Counted from the first letter of the stretch, positions 13,601 through 27,600 are shown. The stretch is 64,000 nt of DNA from Albugo candida (GCA_040437565.1 JBDOQK010000041.1:248001-312000); one strand, 5' to 3'. A program made the numbers and translations. The notes: generated from the letters alone by a model not told the origin.

Positions 13601-16600
13601 ATTGGAGCGAACTCAGGCGAATCGCCCTTATCAATTTGTCAAAGAGTATCCCTATCAAAGTAAAGGACATCGAGCTCAGGAGTGGTACGACAAATACAAG
13701 CTCAGACATACGTGAATCGGAACAAAAGTCTAAAAACTATGGCAAAAATGTTCCGACACTGGACGAATATGACATTGATTCCGAAGCATCTAGGATTTTG
13801 TTCTCTGAATACCTACGCAATAAAAATCAAATAGATAATCTCTCGTGCCCAAGTAATCCGAAACGAGTAATATCGTCTCCGCTGACGTCAAATGATACGA
13901 AGGATGAAACAATTGTACAACACAGAAAGAAAACATTGCAAATAGTGAAGACACCCGATAGCCGCTCAGCTAACAATAATCCTAACGATGCGCTATCGCA
14001 CCCGAAGATCGATAGAAGGCCGCTACCTTTTGTTTTATCACAATTTACTTTGGATTTCGGTAACGTAATTCATGGAATGCACAAGGTGAAGAAATTCAAA
14101 CTCACAAATATTGGTGGCATGCCAGCATCGTTTCAATTTGACAAAAACTTGGCGACTGCAAAGGGCTTTTGCATCGAACCGGATCGAGTGCTGCGAATTC
14201 CTGAAAAACAGTCTATTGAGATAACAGTGACATTCCAAGCGAAGAAAGCGTTCACTCCCGGACATCGTCAGGTGAGCTTGCCTATTATCGCCAAACATGG
14301 ACCTACTACACTGATCACGATTCGAGCCACCGTGGTGGTCCCAGAGATCACACCGTCACGAGAAAACATTGATTTTGGAAGAGTAATGATCGGAAATGGT
14401 CGAACAGAATTTCTACAGCTTCAAAATGTGTCAAATGTTCCGGCAGAATGGGTCATCAAGAAAGCAGTCGGAGGCACCAAGGAAGAAAGTGTGTTTCGAT
14501 TTAGTCCCAGTAGTGGCAATCTCCTATCGTCTTCTAAAGTCAACATACAAATCGACTATGAACCCATCTCCGGACGTCAATCTCATCTCAAGTTGACACT
14601 TCAAGTAACAGCGAATCCTAGGGCAAAGACAATCGTATGCCGTGGCGAAGGATCTGAGCTACAGATCAGTTTCTCACCTCCTATTGTGGAATTAGGACCG
14701 ATCCTACCTTGCATCAAGACCGCTACAGCATTTGCGGATATGCGGAATGACTCTGAGTATCCCGTTGAGGTTGTATCTCTAGATTTTGATAAGGAGTATC
14801 TAAAAGACGAGGAACTTGTTCGTTCAATTCCCGCATTTGATTCAAACAACGCTTTGACTGGATGTGGACTCACAAACAGACTTTGCTTACCACCGCGCGA
14901 ACCTGGAAAGTCTCTGAAACAATATCTTCTGGAACGTAACCTATTGCAATCACCCGTCTCGCCACACAATGATGATAATAACGAAGGAAGCAATGACAAC
15001 GCTCACGTCCGCTCTTCGATAGTAGAAGGAACAGCACTTGGGAAACATCATACTGCCGGAGTTCGAAATCCTTCGGCGATAGATTATATAATGTTTGGTC
15101 CCCCGGGAAGTGGAAGATCAACTCAAGCTAACTTGTTGGCACAAAAGGAGAATCTCAACGTTTGGACGATAGATGGAGCAATTAAAATGGTAACAAGAAC
15201 GCAATCTGATGGAGCCTCACATCTGATCAGAAATCTACAACTAGTTAATATCTTGAGCATTCCAGCTTCCGATCCTGCGAATGAAGACCAGTCTAGTGAC
15301 GGTGACCCTAACGATACAGTGATTGATTTCACACCATCCGCTGTACTCTCACAGGTGATATGTTGGAGATTGTGTCAGCCGGACATGCATAATGGAAGTG
15401 TCCTCGATGACATACAGAGATGCTCTCATGCGACATTTGCATTAGCTTTAGAAGCTTTACAAGAAAGCCTCGTATCAGCCCGAGTTATAGTACTAAATAT
15501 CGGCGAAAGTGCATATGACAACTTTCTACAGGAAAAGGTGGAGTCCGGCCATATCACTGAAAGCATGTCAGATACCAAAAACTCACCTATAGATACGAGC
15601 GTAGATCGAGCTGTGATAGATTCGGAGGAGCAAGCAAGCAATCAATCGATTCAGGATGAAGTCTTTCCACCATCAAGCAGTAAAACTATACGATATGGTC
15701 CAGAAAGCGTACTCGGTATGCAAACTTGGTCAGAATACAAGACCACTGTTGATGAGATGAAATTTTTTCTGCAAAAATTTCTTAGTCGCAAATTTCGGGA
15801 ATCCTCTACAGCTTCTGAAATGATGTTCACCAAGCAAATACCAATTGAGACTGCATCAACAGAAAACACTGCTAGTGGCCCAACGGAAGCAAATTCAGAA
15901 GTTATTCCAACTCCTGAAAACTTCTTACTCGAAATTGAGATCACTGAATGCGGACCTCCTCTCGTATTGCACAATATGATTATCACCGCGATGGAAACAT
16001 ACATCAAAGAAATAGAAGCAGCATATCTACCGATTCCAGCTCCAGTGACATATTACCTCCTGAATCCACCAACTATGCGATCGCCGAGACGTTCCGTGCA
16101 AGATTTTTTGCTGGAAGCACCCAACTCATCTACTGAGCAATATTTGGCACTATCAAATTCAATTGTCCAAGAAGAAGAATTTGTCACAAATAGCAAGCAA
16201 ACTCGTAGGCTTAAAAAGTTGACGCGTTGGATAATCCCATCGAAAGAATCCGTACAGATTCAGATTATTTTCACTGCAAAGCAGCCTGGCTTTTTTGAAG
16301 CGACACTGGGATTTGAAATAACTGGCTCGCAACGTGAATTTGGGTTGCTATGTCGTGGATATGCGTTAGTACCCTCTATCAATTGTGATCCACGCAATAT
16401 ATTCATGAATCGGGTCAAAAACCACCCTAAAAAAGCTCATGTTAGTAAAAAATTCGTCTTGTCGGAGAATCAATTACAATTTGGACCACTAATTCTTCCA
16501 TTCTCGGAATCAAAACCGACGACAGAAGAAGAATGGCAACATCTTCTCGATGCAACGAAAAGTCAAAGCAGCGCCCGTAGGCAGCAAAATGTGGAGTTAT

Positions 16601-19600
16601 TGCGAATTTCGAATGCAACCGCGTTTGTAGCAGAAGTATCTCTTGCCATGGAGTCACTTTCCAATGTTTTTAGTTTATATCCGACTTTTCTGAGTCTTAG
16701 TGAAGGAGAGACTGCAGAAGTACTTTTGTGTGCTAATCCAACAAGCGATGGTGTTTTTGATGATCATCTAGTCTGCTGTGTGAAAGATAACCCAGAAACA
16801 GCTATCTTCGCCGTGAGCTGCCTTGGATGTGTGCCAGTTTTGTCATTACGCGATTGCACTATAGACACGTCCAGTGTGGGTACAAGCTGCATAAAAGACA
16901 CATCAGAATCGACAATAAAAGCTTCCATTGTGGTGAATTTCGACCGGGTTCTCCTGAAGCGCCCCGATACAAGAATGGTACTCATTGAGAATAAATGCGC
17001 AGTCTCCATATACTGGCGACTCGATAAAAGCCAGCTTTCGTTAGATTTTGATGTAACCCCTACTGAAGGAGTCATCAAATCTGGTCAGCAATCTACTTTA
17101 TCTATCACCTTCACAGCATTGAATGAGGGGATACATGAACATACTTTTAGTATCGTGTACGCTGACAAGCTATCCAAGTTCGAGGAACCAAAGAATTCTC
17201 AACTGCTCACAGTATTCTCCTGTGCTGAAGCCTACACGATCGACGTTTGTGTATTTGAGACCGAGGAATCGAATACTCCGAGTAATGGTATACTGGATTT
17301 TGGCCTCATACGAATTGGGGATATTGCGTGTCAGAATTTGCAACTTCGTAATCGTGGCAAATATGATATCAAGTATATCATCAAAACGCTTTCGAAGCGG
17401 GCTGGAAGGCTGTTTAAGATCGAGCCCTTGCAAGATGTGGTCATACCTGGGAATAGTAAAAATATCAATGTGCAGCTCCAATCGGACGAGGAAATCACAT
17501 TGCAAAATTACAAAGAAATCAATTGTACCATTGTCGAAATGATCACGAAAGAAACGTGTCACCAATTCCCTTTGATTATCAATGCCAAAGTAGTTGGTTC
17601 TCGCTACCGTATCCAGCCCGCACAAGGAATAAATTTTGGCCATCACAAATATAACGACCCCCCAATCACTGAAGTGTTGGAAATCAAAAATGAAGGCGAT
17701 TTTATGTTTACATTTCGACTTCTTCCAGCATCATCATCGTCTAGGAATTCAGATCTCAAGATGGTTCCTGACTCAGTCTCTAAAGAACAATCTCCAGCAG
17801 ATCTCTCAATAGGGCAATTCTCGATCAGTCCTGACCGGGGTAAAATCGATCCAGGGATCACCAAAATCATCAATGTCATATTTCGACCAAAAGACTGCCA
17901 GATTTATCTCGAGTCTCTCATTATTGAGGTGTCTGGATGTGAAGGATCTGTCAACGATAAAGAGTCTGAATTAAAAAAGATGAAATCCATTCAGTATGAA
18001 GTAACGGGTGAAAGCTGCTACCCTCGAATAGTCACAAATGATTTTGACAGTATTTTCGAGGAGCAAATCGTTGTGGCAACGCTTGATATTCCTAGTGCCA
18101 ACGCGATCCCACATGTCAGTAATCTCAGCATGTACCCCAAGAGTGCAATTTATAGCGAAGACGACAACACGTTTTACTTCGGAGCAGTGCTCGCATCAAC
18201 AAAATCTACTGGACATGCAGAAAGATTCAAGATCACAAATCCAACCAAGGTGAATGCTCAAGTCCGATTCGAAATCGAAAACTTGGAGAATGTGTCAGGA
18301 ACGACTTCGAGCACGTTGGGTGAGCCAACGACTGAAAAGCCTTTCACAGTACAGCCGTCTGTATGGGATATTCCTCCTCAAGAGCACCGATTCATCAACG
18401 TGCATTTTAAGCCTAACGTTATCAAGTCCTATAAAGCAAAACTATTCGCAAAAGTCGAGGATAGTCGAGATCAGAGCTCAGATTTGACGTTCGAGCTTCG
18501 AGGAGAAGGAACATTACCTTGTATTACTGTGGCTGAACCACGTTTGCGTGATACTGTCGATTCCAGGTTGATGCTTACATTTGGACGGGTGCCACTTTCC
18601 AAATCCAAACGGAGATCGTTGGTACTTCGTAATGATGGTATTTTGACGGCACATATTAGCTTAAGCATCTCAGAAAACAGAGACTTTTACATCGAACGAA
18701 ATGTTACATCTGCAGCGATTGCACCGGGGATCAGCGAGGAATTTTATGTTGTCTTCAAGCCATCCAGAGTTCACGAACAAGATATTGTGACTAGTGAGAT
18801 CATTATCCAGGTTCAAGGAAATCCTTACGACGACACAATAATCAAAGTTCAGGGGACTGCGTTTCGTAACGACGTCATTTTCGAAGACCTTGGAAATGAT
18901 CGTGACACTGAGCTGCACTTTGACGACGTGATTCTGGGATATCTCAGAGACGATTCTGCATTGTATGTCAATGAAACACGAGATAGCACAATAGTCTTCT
19001 CCATACGAAATCAGATAACTGATGTGATTCGCTTCCAATGGCCTACCCTGGAAAAGTTTAGTTTTTCTCCGAGAATCGGACATTTGGCTCCTGGTAGCTC
19101 CGCAATTGTCACAGCAACGTTTTCACCCTATTTCGAGCAGTTTGAATCGGTGATAGAAAGATTTGGGTCGCTTGGTGCAAAGATTAAAATGGAAAGCTCA
19201 GGGCCGTCAGCTACAAATACGAATTTGAGCTCGGAATTGCTTTCATCTATCTGTTCACTGACAAAATCGATGAATCTGAGAGTGCAAAACTTAATTGCGC
19301 AACTCGAAGTGAAAGCAATTCAGTATATTCATACGACTACCGACGAAGGAAAACGTTTAGTGAACTGGGATGATCAGGCAATAACGGTTGATTTCAAGGA
19401 GTCAGCTCGCCAAGACGGCGCACCAACTGAAATGCTTCAATTGGGTGAACCAGCTTATGAAGCAATTAGAGATGCTAAATCCATTCCTATCGAGTTTTTC
19501 GCAGCTGCTGACCTGCTACGATTTGGATGCTCAGAATCGAAACTCGTCTTTCAGCCTACATATATGCTACAATCCTGCACTCATGACGTTCGGATAGAAA

Positions 19601-22600
19601 ACCAGAGCGAGGTAAGGATAAGCTATGCCTGGCATTGGTCACGACGCTGTAATGAAGGCAATAGTGCATTCGATAGCCCAGCTACAGAAGAATTTGCTGA
19701 TAGCGGGTTTCTACCCTTTGATTCTGATTTGGGGATGCAAACGGAATGTCCATTTGAAATCTATCCAAATCACGGCGTTATCCAAGCGAAGACCACTGAG
19801 ACGTTTACGATACGATTTTCTCCCGTTGAAGTCAATGACTTTGCGTATAATCTTGTCTTTGAGGCTGACACTGTGCTTAGACACCTCTCTATCGATTGCG
19901 GGAAAAAACTGTTCTCCGAGAGTCAAAAGCCCAGACTCGAAATCGATGTAACTGGACGATCCTTACGTCCCGTCTGTCACTTCGACCTTGAGCTGAGTAA
20001 TTATGCGCAACACACATCTATCAAGCAAAATGGATCTCAGAATGATCGTAGCCGTCTTGATTCTTCTTGTCATGTGATAGAAATCCATTCATTGGGTGTT
20101 CGTGTCCGTAATACCCGTCATTTTCATGTCGTCAATACTACCAATGTAGCGTACGAGTTCGCATGGGTTCCGGAAGGTATTTTCAGTTCCTGCTTCCGAT
20201 TTGTCACTTCTAAAGGCTTACTTTCACCTGGAAAACGCTTCGAGATGATTGTCGAATTCACGCCGCACCACTTGGAGCCACAAGAATCTTTCTGGCGCTT
20301 CGAGATCCCTCACTTTCAATTGAGTCAAAGATTTCTAGTGGTAGGCACAACCAAAGAGCCAAAGCTGATGCTTGATCGTGGAAATATCAACTTTAATATG
20401 AGTTTGATCGGCAAAAAAAGCTTGCAGACAGTATATATCATCAATCAAGAACAGATTCCGTTCGACTTTGTCTTTGACAAAACCTCTATCGACTGCAGCG
20501 GTGATATATCGTCACTTGGTATCTATCCTTTAAGTGGAACTATTCCTCCCAATGGAAAAGCACAGGTAGACGTGCAATTCGTTCCCAAAGAGGAGAAAAG
20601 CTACAATTTCAATTTGATTTGTATTATTAAAAGAAAACCAGCACGTTTATCGCTGAATGTTAAGGGTGAAGGATTCGATGTTCATGAATCATTGCTTATT
20701 TACAAGGTCCAAACTGAAGCTGGAGAAATAAACGATGCTCCAAATGACAAACTTGCGCAAGCTGGGATCAGGCTCTCAGCAAAAATGCTCCATGTCATTG
20801 ATTTTGGTACCGTCCAACTTGATGTCGAAGCAGTGGAGGCTATTGAGATTCAGAACAAAGGAAAATATGATTTCAATTTCCATTGGTATTCTCATCCTTC
20901 TTCGTACTCGAAAAGCCTTAGCAAAGCCTACAAATCTAACAAGATGCTGAAAGAAAAGAATCAATTCAAATCACCCGGATCCCCGCGACATTTAAAAGTA
21001 GAATCAGTGACTTCTCCATCTTTGGCGGCACACTTTATTTCTATCAGCCCGATTGAAGGAACGGTAAAACCAAACGAAAAAGCTATTTGTCGTATTCTCT
21101 TCCATCCATCGAAACAGATTTGTTTGAATGGTGTCAAGATAGGATGCTCAATCGGTACTTTACGAAACTACACATTTTCACTTACAGGAGCCGCTATTCC
21201 ACCGCTTGTTCGGTTTTCATTTACGTCGCACGACTTTGGACCATGCTTTATTTCAGGAACTGAAAGCAATTTGACTCTGGATGTCAAAGAACTTGTGATC
21301 TACAATTTAGATGATCAAATCATGCAAATTGATTGTATCTACGATAAACAACCACATCTACGAATTGATTGTGGTCACACTAACGTGATCCATCCTAACG
21401 AAGCCCTGACAGTGAAGTTGATATTCATTCCACGCCAAGAAATGTGCTACACGGAGCAGGTTCCTTTCATTATTAATGGTACTTCGACCGTCAATGTCTC
21501 AGCTCGTGGTGAAGGTGTCCTTGCTAAAGTTGAACTGGTCAAAATGTCTATGAAAACAGTAGCGTTCGGAAGTATCCAAGTGGGGCAGTGTGTGTCCCGC
21601 ACGGTGAGACTTATCAATCGCTGCAAACGACGCGTATCATTTTTCTTGCAGGATTCAACGCAGAACGGAGACCCGACATCCTCGTTAGAAACATCGCAAG
21701 TTTCTCTGCTTCCTCAGAAAGACATTCCACTGAGACCAAAGGAGACAGCAGACATCGTCTGCAGGTATTCTCCGACGCGGCGGGCTCCCCCTTTTCGAAA
21801 TTACGTGGCAGCTAACATTGGTGGTACGATCCAGAGCCTTTTCACCCTCACGGGATCTTGCATGGGTACAGATGTTCGTTTGGAACCTGACACAGTTGTA
21901 TTTGGTACTGTTTGTCTGGGAAGCTATCTGAAGCGGAAGGTAGTCATGAAGAATCTCGGTGACGTTGTGGCAAAGTTCAGATGGGATTTGGCAAAGCTAT
22001 CGCCTCATTTTACCATTTCCACCGTCCAAGGATCCATCGCACCAACTAAGCATATCACAATTGACATCCTCTTCAAACCGCTTCATGTGAGCTCAGATAT
22101 TCGCGTGGATCGCCTTCTCGGAGTCATCGAAGGATCCGATCCCGTCCATCTTAGTCTAAGGGGACAATGTGTCATGCAAGAAGCCACATCAATAATTGAA
22201 CTCAATTTTGAGTCTCGTGTCCGAGAGAAAAGCAGTAAAACGGCTACTATAGAGAATAAAACCAAAGAGGCCTGGAACCTCATACCCGTTTTGCAAGGTG
22301 ATCAATGGTCATGTCAGGAAAATGTGATTGTTCCAGCGGGCGGAGCGGGGATCTTGAATATCGTGTACCACCCAATCTCGATGACCCAACACTCTGAGAA
22401 TCCTAACGAGGAAAAAAATCATGATGCGGATTTAGAGCTTGACAAACAACATGAGGGGTCTTTATTTGTCGCGATTCCTAATGGAACAGCTCTTTCATAC
22501 AAACTGTATGGTAGAGCCTCTGCCCCAGCGTGCACAGAAAAGTTACAATTTACCGTTTCCGCAAAAAAGTATCTACATATTCCTCTCCCCGTTACAAACT

Positions 22601-23760
22601 GGCTAAGCCATCAACCTCAAACATTTTGTGTTGGAATGATTCGGGCCCCGCAGCCTCCAGCCGTTCTGGTGCAGTACCCCAGCTCAATGGTTTTGCCCGC
22701 AGGTGCTACGAAAACATGTACTCTAAAATTTTATTCCTACACGGAACGAACTGAAGATTTTGAGATCTGCTTCAAAAATTCAAAAACGAGAGAATATCTC
22801 TTCTATGAAGTCAACGTTGTGGTTACTCCTGCTGCTGAAATTGAAGTGATAAAACTATCTGCACTATTACGACAAGAAATTAAGAGACAAATTACAATCG
22901 AGAATCCATTTTACGAAAATGCTTCCACAAAGTCAAGAGCCAAAATTTCGTACGTAAACCCGAAGCAGTGGTGGAAATGTACATCACCACAAATCGTGCG
23001 TGTTGCTCAAGTTACCAGTATCAGTCAGCAACCTGAAGGCATTTTCGAGGTTGAGTATCGGCCTTTTCTACACTTTGCCCAACCGAAAGAAGCCATTCTT
23101 ACGATTTCTTTTGTTGAATTGGGCGATTATATATACAGACTGATCCTGAGCACATTAACACCGAGCATTGATAGCATCTTGAGATTTCAGGCTCCACTTG
23201 GTCGATCACACGTTCAACTTTATAATTTCACGACTTATAATGAAGCTCGTGGCGAGCTGAAATGTAGAATTGAAGGCAAAAGTGCCTTCAGTGTCCCAAG
23301 TATTCGTAAGATTGATGGAAGCACTTCCTGGGAAGGAAGAACAGCTAGCCTACAGGTAACATTCGAGCCAGAGGAGATCGGGGAAGTCAAGGGATCACTT
23401 ATACTCTTTTCAGAAAACATTGGCGAGTACACATGCAGTCTACTTGGTTGCGGGGCTCCACCACAGCCTCAAGGTCCTTTGGTTTTGACGGAAGGGGCAC
23501 TTGATATTGAATTTCGGAATGTATTCTCAAAAGCACAAGATTTTGAACTTCAAATCGATAACGCAGATTTTCAGCTCTCTACTAAAATTTTGTCCATTCC
23601 AGTGAAAAGCAGCAAGATTATCACTATTAAATCCACAAGTTCAGCTGGAAATGATCAAGAAAAACATCCACTCGTGGGAAAGCTGAGTATATATCTGTGT
23701 TCAGATAAGCAAATTCCTCCGTGGGTCTATTACATTGAGAAGACCATGGATACTGGCTAG
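7643..23760 (+). CDS. HYDIN: HYDIN, axonemal central-pair protein (contains assembly duplication)
   Basis: Giant ASH/MSP-domain protein of the C2b projection of the central-pair apparatus, needed for flagellar beating. Exon 1 (7643-7672) encodes ten residues; a 65 bp GTGAGT...TAG intron follows; the rest (7738-23760) is one exon. As assembled it is about 5350 residues, but 578 codons come from gap 2 and its duplicated flank, leaving about 4772 (human about 5120). About twenty Ig-like ASH repeats are marked by [IL]DFG-type strands, e.g. VIHFGDCPVK, LDFGEVVINN, IDFGCIINET, LDYGSIRYDK, LDFGNVIHGM, VAFGSIQVGQ. A nucleotide-kinase-like P-loop (GPPGSGRST, 15097-15123) sits mid-protein, as in the HYDIN ADK-like domain, with Arg for the usual Lys. 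The protein ends PPWVYYIEKTMDTG. Confidence 0.93.
10357..13724 (+). repeat. Contig-end overlap around a 100-N gap inside HYDIN (gap 2)
   Basis: Bases 10357-11990 (1634 bp) recur as 12091-13724, separated by N at 11991-12090. Because 1634+100 = 1734 = 3 x 578, the reading frame survives by chance and the gene still reads as one frame with an internal repeat of 544 residues plus 34 unknowns. The copies look identical at nucleotide level, which fits an unmerged contig overlap better than domain duplication. Confidence 0.9.
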
Positions 23761-23849
23761 AGGGGTCTCATTGGCATACCATCATTGTTGCTCGGCCCTG
23801 TTCTGTCGAACCTCGCGCGTATAAAATATTTTAGGGAAAGATACAGAAG

Positions 23850-24128
23850 ATGTCTGTAGATCTTGTTTGCGCAGGATTTTTACAGCATTCTCAGTCAAGG
23901 AACTTTCTCATTACCTTCCAGTGTCCACATGTAAAGTGGGCAACTCATGTTGGGTGCTCCCTGTCGATTCACTTCCACATTGATACTGAAGGGGTCCTAG
24001 AGCTGCGGTGCTACGCTTTTGTGAACCCCAATCTGAAGTGGACGGCGCGTCTATCTGCTCAAGGTTGCTTTTATTCTTCGACTTCAACTTTCAAGATTAA
24101 TCACAGTCAATCTTGCAAAGGCATCAAA
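23850..24128 (+). CDS. Unrecognised exon, possibly 5' exon of the COA4-like gene
   Basis: An open frame of 93 codons begins with ATG at 23850, 90 bp after the HYDIN stop. An AT-rich ATAAAATATTTTA lies about 20-30 bp upstream. The translation (MSVDLVCAGFLQHSQSRNF..., then HVGCSLSIHFHIDTEGVLEL) looks beta-rich but I do not recognise it. AAA|GTACGT at 24129 and a CTTCAG acceptor at 24171 would splice it in frame (phase 0, 43 bp intron, slightly short for this genome) to 24172 onward, joining the COA4-like frame upstream of its own Met. Either this is one 181-residue gene, or a separate small gene whose 3' end I cannot define. Confidence 0.4.
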
Positions 24129-24216
24129 GTACGTTTCCGAGTGAATCAAGTTTAATATTGATTGACTTCAGCCACCTCCAACGATTGGTTGTAATGAATG
24201 CGTACTCATACAACAA

Positions 24217-24438
24217 ATGGAGCAGAATAAAGACATGCATGGGAGTGAGATTGCCTCTGACGATAAAATTATCGATATTGACGAGACCATAAAAAAAATG
24301 CGATGTGCTAAGGAATATCTGCAACTTGAAGAATGTCTTTTAAATGAAAATAGAGATTGGACCAAGTGTCAGATTTACGTCAAGGCACTAAAATGCTGCC
24401 ATGATCGTGGCTCCAGTGAGCAAAAAACAAGGAACTAG
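24217..24438 (+). CDS. COA4: COA4-like twin CX9C protein
   Basis: Small intermembrane-space protein (73 residues from the ATG at 24217) with a twin CX9C helical hairpin. The pattern is C-AKEYLQLEE-C, ten residues, then C-QIYVKALKC-C. It matches COA4/Cmc3, a cytochrome c oxidase assembly factor: human has CAASHFAVQEC and DWRQCQ where this protein has CAKEYLQLEEC and DWTKCQ. Oxidation by Mia40 would fold it (family knowledge). The frame is open upstream through a possible acceptor at 24171, so the true start may lie further left. The 3' end is duplicated across gap 3. Confidence 0.72.
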   Translation: MEQNKDMHGSEIASDDKIIDIDETIKKMRCAKEYLQLEECLLNENRDWTKCQIYVKALKCCHDRGSSEQKTRN

Positions 24439-24671
24439 TGCATTGANNNNNNNNNNNNNNNNNNNNNNNNNNNNNNNNNNNNNNNNNNNNNNNNNNNNNN
24501 NNNNNNNNNNNNNNNNNNNNNNNNNNNNNNNNNNNNNNNNNNNNNNCAACTTGAAGAATGTCTTTTAAATGAAAATAGAGATTGGACCAAGTGTCAGATT
24601 TACGTCAAGGCACTAAAATGCTGCCATGATCGTGGCTCCAGTGAGCAAAAAACAAGGAACTAGTGCATTGA
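24322..24671 (+). repeat. Contig-end overlap around a 100-N gap (gap 3)
   Basis: Bases 24322-24446 (125 bp) recur as 24547-24671, with N at 24447-24546. The second copy repeats the C-terminal half of the COA4-like frame, including its stop, so there is one gene and not a gene plus fragment. Confidence 0.9.
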
Positions 24672-27600
24672 GATTGGAGCATGATGCAAAGTGCTATCGC
24701 ATTGCAAGAAAAATTTTAATGACTAAGCTGAGTAAATACAGGCCCTTGCTTGTATGTAAGACGATTGCACTAATCGATTCTGCTCCATTTGACGGAACGA
24801 TACTGCTTCGGGACATATATGTTGGAATGTCTGTAACTTTATGCAGGAATTCCGTAGTCGCGATTAACTACGCGGATGGTAATAGATACAGATGATCGCT
24901 ATTTTACAAATGCAATATGGAGTAATATATCGATGCTCCGAGTCTGCAAGTTCTCCGGCCTAAAATTCGGACTTCAATTATTATTATTATTGCTGTCGTC
25001 AGCTTCTGGGCGATGTTGAACGTTTATAACATCTAGCTTCCGCAAATTACGAAATATCTTTATTTCAACCTGAGTAAATCTTATGTTTCTTGAAAGCAAA
25101 CAAGTGTATTAATGATTGAAATATCTTGTTTGCTAGCTGCTTAATTTTAAGAATCTCAGTCTGACACAGTCGAGATGCACATCGAGGACCTGCAACGTGA
25201 TGTCAGGCTGTTGATATTTTCGTGTTGTCGGGTTTTTCAGGAGACTATATGGTTAATGGCTTATCAAACTTTGAGCTAGTAAGCTGTAAAGCTGATATGC
25301 CCATCAACTAAATAATGCTAATGCATGCACGTGATTTGTAGCCGGGATTGTTTGGTCGCGCGATTTTGAAGTCTCCACACGATTTCTTATGCGTACTGCT
25401 CAGATCTAACGTATTCTAGTCCACGCGAGCTTGCGATCTCGAATAGTTAGTGCATCAGTGGGAATTAAAAAAGTGTAGAGGAAGGTCCGCTCTAGCCAGT
25501 TGCACGACTCAATATGAAGGACGAGGAGGCAAACACTTGCGCAGTTTCAAATATTGTGCCGAAGTGAAATTATTCTTCGATGCTGGAATATTATTGTAGG
25601 TCCTGCTTCAACAAAGTATACATATCGCAAAGTACTGCCTCGAGGCGAGTTGTTATGTAAGAGTCACCTTCCTCGTTCAGTGCAACAAAACTTTGGTACT
25701 AAGCCTAATGTCACTTTGATGAAAACTGACGGTGAGACAAAAGCCATCTGGTGAAGTATCGATCAATGTTTTATTGAAGCTCGGACTGGTGTGACTGCTT
25801 CAGCAAGGTCAATACCGAAACTCTGCATATAGTTCCCCGGGTATGTTAACCCTCCTTCGAGTGTCCTATACTTGGACACACGCATATGCGTTCACCAACA
25901 GAAACAAACTCATGCCACATCGAATAGTGAACTACCTTGCGATTTCAAAATGCAACCTATACAAGCACCTTGAAGCGTTGTGGATTTATGACCAGAAAAC
26001 CCATTCGAAGTATTCTATAAGAAAATCTGACGATTGGATATGCATGGAATAAGAATGATGTTCTGGTAAAAGGAGCTGGATGCAACCTTCTCTATTATCA
26101 CAATTTTCGAAATTACGTGTTTTGAGTAGCGAGTCATTAACGCTTCGAATGGCACAGCTTGCAATACATTATTATAGCAGAGTGATCACCTTCTTTGCTG
26201 TACAAACGCAAAGCAGATCTTTTTGGTGATTTTCGAAGACGAGGACTTGGCGTACAAGTCGAACTTCTTTCTGGGTTTTCATGTCTGTGATTGTGTATTT
26301 TTATTTCAGCTTCTTAAGAACAGCACAATTCTACTTTTGATGCATGCTCGAGCTTCTTTGTAATAATCAGTGCGAGCCAAACGTGTATTATTCGCTCCAT
26401 CAAATGTACAATACTCATGCTCCTCTCTAGCACACAAGTTTTGGCACACGACAATGGTGTCCGGGTGTGGAAAAGCTACCAATTAATCTCTACTTGTAGT
26501 GTTCTGGATGGAAACACTACATCAATCAAGCTGGAATGATATAACTTCTTTGAACGCATTTGACAGCTCGGCTGGTCACGGAGACTGTGCAGTTCGCCAG
26601 GTCATGATTGTGGGATGGGACAATAAGTCGCATCGTATAGAGGACTTATGATCACGTGAATTTCTTGCACCTGGATAGGCAGACGGACGGCCATTCTTAG
26701 ACACGTTCTCAAAAGCACACGTGGGAATCTAAGAAGAGGATCCTGTCGTTGTCAAACAATAGGCCAGACGGTTGATGCCGTCCCGATATGAATCGGCAGC
26801 TGACGCTAGATATAGCGACAGACTTCCACTATAACAGGAGCTGTTGTGACACTGGGCAGATTCATCAAGTTTCTCAAGCAAGGGATCTAGATGAATATGG
26901 CCAAAGATGACTGTTGATACGGAGAAAGCGCTTGATCCCGATATTCAACTTCGGTAATGCATGACATTAGATATCGCGTTATATTTACTCCGACAGTTAG
27001 GGGCTGCAGAAGTCATAGAGAAGTCATAGAGAATGCCGGTGGTATATCCTGCTTGCTATCATTTTATTAAGAAGAAAGCGGGGCCGTATATTTGTATATG
27101 ATTCCAGTTTGACGACACCCTGCAGCCAATTGCGCGTTCATGTATTCTGTACCGCTTTCATTTCATAAGCTTCTTAAAAGTGATTTGCACCCGGTAAAGT
27201 AGTTGGACACGTACGCCTTGTTCATTAAAGCGTACTCAAACACCCTATATCGTCGTCTACATAAACTTNNNNNNNNNNNNNNNNNNNNNNNNNNNNNNNN
27301 NNNNNNNNNNNNNNNNNNNNNNNNNNNNNNNNNNNNNNNNNNNNNNNNNNNNNNNNNNNNNNNNNNNNCTGCTTGCTATCATTTTATTAAGAAGAAAGCG
27401 GGGCCGTATATTTGTATATGATTCCAGTTTGACGACACCCTGCAGCCAATTGCGCGTTCATGTATTCTGTACCGCTTTCATTTCATAAGCTTCTTAAAAG
27501 TGATTTGCACCCGGTAAAGTAGTTGGACACGTACGCCTTGTTCATTAAAGCGTACTCAAACACCCTATATCGTCGTCTACATAAACTTCTAATGTCACTA

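Noticed and set aside
10357-13724. Tandem expansion of HYDIN ASH domains
   Set aside because: The repeat is uniform at nucleotide level, begins and ends exactly at a 100-N gap, and six other gaps show the same pattern, so it is an assembly overlap.
24626-24895. An 89-codon plus-strand gene after gap 3
   Set aside because: It starts inside the duplicated COA4 tail in another frame and shows no recognisable protein.
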